NCBI GenBank assembly: GCA_964607755.1
Contig: CAZSMC010000100.1
Span: 1-11,291, forward strand
Source: CAZSMC01 sp964607755
GTDB lineage: Bacteria; Zhuqueibacterota; Zhuqueibacteria; Residuimicrobiales; Krinioviventaceae
Length of the DNA stretch: 11,291 nucleotides
Reading direction: 5' to 3'
The notes beneath the pieces were generated by a model. It did not search any database and had not been told where the DNA came from. It was given only the letters and a program-made list of their open reading frames with translations. Position numbers and translations under genes: made by a program. Below, piece after piece: positions 7,156-11,291 of the stretch (the first letter of the stretch is position 1; each line of letters opens with the position of its first letter).

Positions 7156-10100
7156 TTATGATTTTTTTGACATCAGCCCTTGTTTATATTTTTTGGGAGA
7201 TAATCCAAATTGTTTTTTAAACTGTTGAGAAAAATAAGATGGATAATTAAATCCCACCTCATAAACAATTTGAGTAATCGATAAATCTGTTGTTTTCATC
7301 AATCGGGCAGCACGTTTTAAACGAATATTTTGGATGAACTCCGAGGGGGTCAATCCTGTAATGCTTTTTATTTTATTATAAAAGTTTGATCGACTATATT
7401 TCATGATTTTACTAAATTCATTTATATTAAAATGGAGATCATCCATGTGTTCTTCTATGATTTTAATAGCACGGGTGATAAATGATTCATCTGTTGAATT
7501 TACAGTAATATCTGCCGGCTCTATATGCAATTCACGTCGAAATCGTTTACAAAGTTCTCGTCTGGTATTTAACAAATTTTGAATTCGAGCTTTTAACGTG
7601 CTAATATTAAATGGCTTTACAATATAATCATCAGCACCTGTATCCAATCCCTGCAAGCGCGTATATTCAGAGGTCTTGGCTGTGAGCAGGATGACGGGTA
7701 TATGGCTGGTTAACTCGTCTGTCTTCAAACGATGACAAAATTCAATTCCGTCAATTCCGGGCATCATGACATCACTGATAATTATATCTGGCAATTGGAT
7801 ACGGGCCAATTCCAATCCTTCTTCGCCATTCCTGGCTTCATTGATAAGGTACCGGCATTGAAGTTCCAGTCTCAAATATTTTCTTAAATTAGAATCGTCA
7901 TCTACTATGAGTATATTTAAATGAGTTTGGGTTTTATCATTTAAAACATTTTCATTATTATCTTGGTTTACTTGGAGTTCATGTTGGTTCTCCAGTTTAT
8001 TCAGCGGCAGTTCAATTGTAAAAAGTGCACCTCCATCCTTGTGATTGCATGCATAAATATTGCCCCCATGTAATTGAATAAACTCTTTGCACAAAGATAA
8101 ACCGATTCCTAGCCCTTGCTCACACTGTCTGTCACTTGATTGATAAAATCGCTCGAATATTTTAAAAATTTCATTTTGCTTTAATCCCGGTCCGGTGTCC
8201 TTGATACAAATTTTTGCTTTATGATTGTCTTGAAGAATGGATATTGAGATCTGTCCTTTTCTGGCACAAAACTTGATAGCATTGGACAATAAATTAAAAA
8301 TGACTTCTTCCAGTTTTTGGGCATCAAACCAAGTGTTTATCTTTCCATTAGCCTTGTTAATATGCAAATTGATTTCCTTTTCTTCTGCCAATGGTTTGAA
8401 CGACAGGCCAATATTTTGTACAAAATCAACCAGATTTCCATAGGAAAGTTCCAGCCGCAATTTACCTTCTGTATTCTTATTAAATTCAAGTATTTGATTA
8501 ATAAAACGCAGCAATCGCTCTGCATTTTGTTTTATAATTTGGTAATATTGTTTGCGTATAGTGCAGGATAAATGATCAGAACGCTTGATTAATTCGGTGG
8601 CAGGAGATAATATCAGCGTTAGGGGTGTGCGAAAGTCATGGGTGATATTGGCGAAAAATTTTGACTTAAAAGAGTTCAATTCATCAACTTTTTCCTTCTC
8701 GAGTTGTTTGACTTTTAATTCATGTTTTAGACGCCACATCTTGCTTGAATAAATATGATAGAGCCATATAATCAACAGAAACAAAAAAATATAAAGAGCA
8801 AATGCCCAGTTTGATTTCCAAAAAGGGGGGCGAATTTTTATGAAAAGTGAACGTATAGTATTGTTAGTAGACAAACCATCACTATTGGTAGCTGCAACCT
8901 GAAATTCATATTCGCCCGCATCTAAATTGGTGAATGTAGCAGAGCGTTTTGTGTCATTTTGTATCCATCCATCGTGATAACCCTTTAATTTGTATTTATA
9001 TTTTATTTTATGCGGTGCCGTATAATCAATTCCAACAAAATGAAGGGTAAACGCCTTGGCTTGTTTGTGTGACAATTCTAACAATTTTGTGTTATTTATA
9101 TGATAACGCAAAGGAGAGCTTTCTTTACCAATAGGCACTGAACGATCAAAAAATTGTAAATCAGTAAAATTAATAGGAGGCAAGACAGGATTTTTTTTTA
9201 TACTATCGGGATGAAATATATTAAACCCATTAATCCCACCAAAAAACAACAATCCCGACGGACTTTTCATACATGCACCTCTGGAAAATTCATCACTTTG
9301 CAACCCATCTCGATCATCAAAATTTATGATCAAACCACTGTCAGGATTATATTTATATATGCCGTTGTGAGAGGAAATCCATAAATTGTTTTGATTATCA
9401 TATAATAAACCCGTTATATACATATTATTCAAGATGTCACTTGTAAAATGACTTTTTACGTTTCTAGTTATCGGGTTAATACAATGTAATCCGCAATTCG
9501 TACCCACCCAAATATTTTCATAACGGTCCTGAACAAAGCTATGAACCAAATAACCGGATAAAGATGGATAATTTACAAAAGAATCTGTGTTTTGAATATA
9601 ACAGCTCACACCATCAGCAGTACCTATCCAAAGACGGCCGTTAGAATCATTATACAAACAGTTAATCCGATTATTGATTAATCTGTTCGATTTACGTGTA
9701 GATAAAAAACGTTTTTGATGGTTGGATTCTGGGTCGAACAATATCAACCCATTTCCTATAGTCCCCAACCATATTCTATTTTCAGGTGCATTGGCAAGAG
9801 CATTGACACCGCATTCGGGGAGAATATGATGAAATGTATGACTTTTTTTGTTAAACAGATCCAACCCTCCATAATACATTCCTACCCAGACTCTTCCTTT
9901 ATTGTCTTTGAGAACATCACAAATTTTATTGTGCTGTAAACTGAATGTATTTTTCGAATCCTGTTTAAAAGAATGAAATGTTCCAGCCTCTAAATCATAG
10001 TAATAAAGTCCGTCTCTTTCAGTTCCTATCCATATATCGTGTTCATCTTTTTCAAACGATGTAACGATGTTGTTGAGATGATGTGGATGTTTTTTCTGAT

Positions 10101-11118
10101 ATAGGTAATGATAAAATGGCTTGCGATTTTTTTTCACGACTCCAATACCCCCACCCCAAGTCCCTATCCAAAGATTTTGATCTCTGTCTTTGTATACTGC
10201 AATGATAGGGTTATTGTACAAGCTGTATGGATTATCCGGTTCATGCTGATAATGAGTAAATTTGTTTGTTTTCCAATGATATTCAAATAATCCTTTCTCC
10301 GTCCCAATCCATAATATCCCACGTTTGATCTCATTAATCGTATGGATTTTATCTTGATAGGGTAGATTCATTTTGGTGACAGTACCGGAATCTCCTGATT
10401 TCAAGAGATATAAAAAATGTCCACCAAGCCAAATATTTTTTTGTGAGTCTTTATATATTGTTTTTAAATATTGATTTTCACCCAAATTATTCCACCATGC
10501 TTGTAAAAAGGGTGAAAAATGATGACTTTGTTTGTTGAAAAGAAAAAGTCCGTCTTCTTGACTACAAATGAGCAAATGATCACTGTCATATTCAACCAGC
10601 GAAGAAATTCTTAGATCAAAACCCGGAGTGAATGATATAAAATCATTTGTCTCAGCCCGATACTTGTTCAATCCAATAACGGTACCCAACCAAATTGTAC
10701 CCTGGTGATCTTCGAGAATTGAAATAATTCGAGAGTTGTTCAGTCCAGTCGAATCGAATTCGTTAAAATTATAAAATGTTTGTGTTTTTTTATCAAACCT
10801 GCTCAGACCACTCCTTGTGCCAATCCAAAGAACCCCGGTCATGCTTAACAGTGCGCAAGTGATTCGATTGCCTGCTATGCTGTTTTTGACATGAGACTGT
10901 TTTCGAAATATCTTGAAATTATAGCCATCGAATCGATTTAAACCCCCACTTGCTGTTCCAAACCACATATATCCGTCATTATCTTGTAAAATACATGTAA
11001 CCGCACTTTGCGACAACCCCTCAGAAACACTCATATGATCAAAGTGATAATCCTGGGCCCCTGATAGACTCGCAAAAAAGCAAAGTACTAATAATATGGT
11101 TTGCTTTGCGGATATCAA
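7156..11118 (-). CDS. Hybrid two-component sensor/regulator (HTCS) with AraC output domain
   Basis: One-protein signalling system: it senses a glycan fragment outside the cytoplasm, autophosphorylates, passes phosphate to its own receiver and controls transcription. In order (1320 aa from the TTG at 11118): signal peptide ending near SLSGA; about 14 Reg_prop blades (repeated LWIGT-x-x-GL-x-x-FD) at residues 40-645, enough for two seven-bladed propellers; Y_Y_Y domain near 691-768; one membrane helix near 771-790; kinase with His827 in NITHDFRTPLT, N box NLLSNAIKF, G boxes DTGPGL and GLGIGLSL; receiver with DDD near 1073-1075, phospho-acceptor Asp1116 in SDVMMPGIDG, Thr1146 and Lys1168; AraC HTH from about 1215 to the end. 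All key residues are present. TTG 11118 is chosen because AGGAG lies six bases before it and gives a compact signal peptide; the TTG at 11142 has no such site. The sulfatase and phosphatase downstream are likely targets. Confidence 0.95.
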   Translation of the reverse strand: MISAKQTILLVLCFFASLSGAQDYHFDHMSVSEGLSQSAVTCILQDNDGYMWFGTASGGLNRFDGYNFKIFRKQSHVKNSIAGNRITCALLSMTGVLWIGTRSGLSRFDKKTQTFYNFNEFDSTGLNNSRIISILEDHQGTIWLGTVIGLNKYRAETNDFISFTPGFDLRISSLVEYDSDHLLICSQEDGLFLFNKQSHHFSPFLQAWWNNLGENQYLKTIYKDSQKNIWLGGHFLYLLKSGDSGTVTKMNLPYQDKIHTINEIKRGILWIGTEKGLFEYHWKTNKFTHYQHEPDNPYSLYNNPIIAVYKDRDQNLWIGTWGGGIGVVKKNRKPFYHYLYQKKHPHHLNNIVTSFEKDEHDIWIGTERDGLYYYDLEAGTFHSFKQDSKNTFSLQHNKICDVLKDNKGRVWVGMYYGGLDLFNKKSHTFHHILPECGVNALANAPENRIWLGTIGNGLILFDPESNHQKRFLSTRKSNRLINNRINCLYNDSNGRLWIGTADGVSCYIQNTDSFVNYPSLSGYLVHSFVQDRYENIWVGTNCGLHCINPITRNVKSHFTSDILNNMYITGLLYDNQNNLWISSHNGIYKYNPDSGLIINFDDRDGLQSDEFSRGACMKSPSGLLFFGGINGFNIFHPDSIKKNPVLPPINFTDLQFFDRSVPIGKESSPLRYHINNTKLLELSHKQAKAFTLHFVGIDYTAPHKIKYKYKLKGYHDGWIQNDTKRSATFTNLDAGEYEFQVAATNSDGLSTNNTIRSLFIKIRPPFWKSNWAFALYIFLFLLIIWLYHIYSSKMWRLKHELKVKQLEKEKVDELNSFKSKFFANITHDFRTPLTLILSPATELIKRSDHLSCTIRKQYYQIIKQNAERLLRFINQILEFNKNTEGKLRLELSYGNLVDFVQNIGLSFKPLAEEKEINLHINKANGKINTWFDAQKLEEVIFNLLSNAIKFCARKGQISISILQDNHKAKICIKDTGPGLKQNEIFKIFERFYQSSDRQCEQGLGIGLSLCKEFIQLHGGNIYACNHKDGGALFTIELPLNKLENQHELQVNQDNNENVLNDKTQTHLNILIVDDDSNLRKYLRLELQCRYLINEARNGEEGLELARIQLPDIIISDVMMPGIDGIEFCHRLKTDELTSHIPVILLTAKTSEYTRLQGLDTGADDYIVKPFNISTLKARIQNLLNTRRELCKRFRRELHIEPADITVNSTDESFITRAIKIIEEHMDDLHFNINEFSKIMKYSRSNFYNKIKSITGLTPSEFIQNIRLKRAARLMKTTDLSITQIVYEVGFNYPSYFSQQFKKQFGLSPKKYKQGLMSKKS
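7476..7607 (-). repeat. Segment duplicated at 621-752 (direct repeat)
   Basis: This stretch inside the intact hybrid sensor matches 621-752 in the same orientation with five differences in 132 bases, and is identical over the last 80 or so. The two copies form direct repeats about 6.7 kb apart, enclosing the insertion sequence, sulfatase, phosphatase and GH2 remnant. Confidence 0.9.
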
Positions 11119-11260
11119 ATATTGCTCCTGAGTTGATCTCAAAATATACCCAAGATTTGTTCATAGAATGGGATAAATTGAATAAAATCTGAAAAATTAA
11201 ATTACAAAGCCTGTTTCATTTGCTCGCGCTATATAGTTGTATATCCGAAATAAATTTCAT
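11119..11260 (-). other. Leader region of the hybrid sensor, no clear promoter
   Basis: About 140 AT-rich bases between the upstream terminator and the sensor start. The gene's promoter must lie here or further upstream. Possible elements such as TTGTAA with TATTCA at 17-bp spacing are too weak to call, and no Bacteroidota-type TAnnTTTG box stands out. No direct or inverted repeat that would mark an operator was seen. Confidence 0.35.
11125..11129 (-). promoter_or_regulatory. Ribosome binding site of the hybrid sensor
   Basis: AGGAG on the minus strand, then six bases (caatat), then TTG at 11118. This decides the start in favour of the shorter form, MISAKQTILLVL and onwards. Confidence 0.6.
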
Positions 11261-11282
11261 AAAAAAACCCTTAAACAGGGGT
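11261..11282 (-). terminator. Short intrinsic terminator of an upstream minus-strand gene
   Basis: The minus strand reads CCCT, loop GTTTA, AGGG and then seven T. The stem is short (four pairs, perhaps extended by one around a bulge), but the U-tract follows directly. It would end transcription from a gene beyond the right edge, making the hybrid sensor the first gene of its own unit. Confidence 0.5.
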
Positions 11283-11291
11283 AACAACTTT

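Noticed and set aside
9715..10290. Plus-strand open frames opposite the propeller repeats
   Set aside because: They mirror the repetitive Reg_prop codons of the sensor and have no recognisable domain.
10930..11040. CRISPR-like or tandem DNA repeats in the sensor N-terminal region
   Set aside because: The periodicity is at protein level (Reg_prop blades of about 45 residues); the DNA copies are too divergent for a repeat array.
7156..11142. Longer start of the hybrid sensor at TTG 11142
   Set aside because: No ribosome binding site precedes it, and it adds eight polar residues before the signal peptide. The TTG at 11118 has AGGAG at six-base spacing.
11119..11260. Sigma70-like promoter (TTGTAA with TATTCA) before the sensor
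   Set aside because: The matches are partial and this AT-rich stretch offers several equally weak pairs.

Overview
The window is AT-rich and every gene that looks functional lies on the minus strand, so it reads right to left. The gene types are a giant hybrid two-component sensor with propeller repeats and an AraC output domain, a type I sulfatase, a PhoD-like phosphatase and remnants of a GH2 glycosidase. This mix is typical of polysaccharide-utilisation regions in Bacteroidota and related FCB phyla. All three intact genes carry a recognisable Shine-Dalgarno sequence, and two of these correct the start codon. That is less usual for true Bacteroidota and makes a neighbouring phylum (for example Calditrichota or KSB1-like) possible. 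This placement is inference only.

Layout from right to left: a short U-tract hairpin (11261-11282) ends the transcription unit of an unseen upstream gene. The hybrid sensor/regulator (7156-11118) follows and is intact, with two seven-bladed Reg_prop propellers, Y_Y_Y, one membrane helix, histidine kinase, receiver and AraC HTH. Next is a complete IS4-family element (5569-7052) with perfect 21-bp terminal inverted repeats. Its transposase is broken by one frameshift, and its end lies only about 20 bp from the ribosome binding site of the sulfatase. The sulfatase (3597-5534) has a Tat-type leader and C-terminal HEAT-like repeats. It is followed at 156 bp by a lipoprotein PhoD-like phosphatase (1965-3440); the two probably form one operon.

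The left 2 kb is a gene graveyard. It holds the N-terminus of an IS1595-type transposase fused to a multiply frameshifted and internally deleted GH2 glycosidase. After that comes a 132-bp piece of a second hybrid sensor gene, about 96% identical to part of the intact one, and then the C-terminal half of a different IS4-type transposase that runs off the left edge.

Taken together, an extracellular sugar signal would be sensed by the hybrid regulator, and sulfate esters, and perhaps phosphate esters, would be removed by the sulfatase and phosphatase. The GH2 enzyme that may once have cut the glycan backbone or side chains has decayed. The locus looks like a sulfated-glycan utilisation module being eroded and rearranged by insertion sequences. 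I see no SusC/SusD pair, RNA gene or CRISPR array. No clearly new system is visible; the most interesting features are the IS-disrupted regulator-sulfatase junction and the duplicated sensor fragment.
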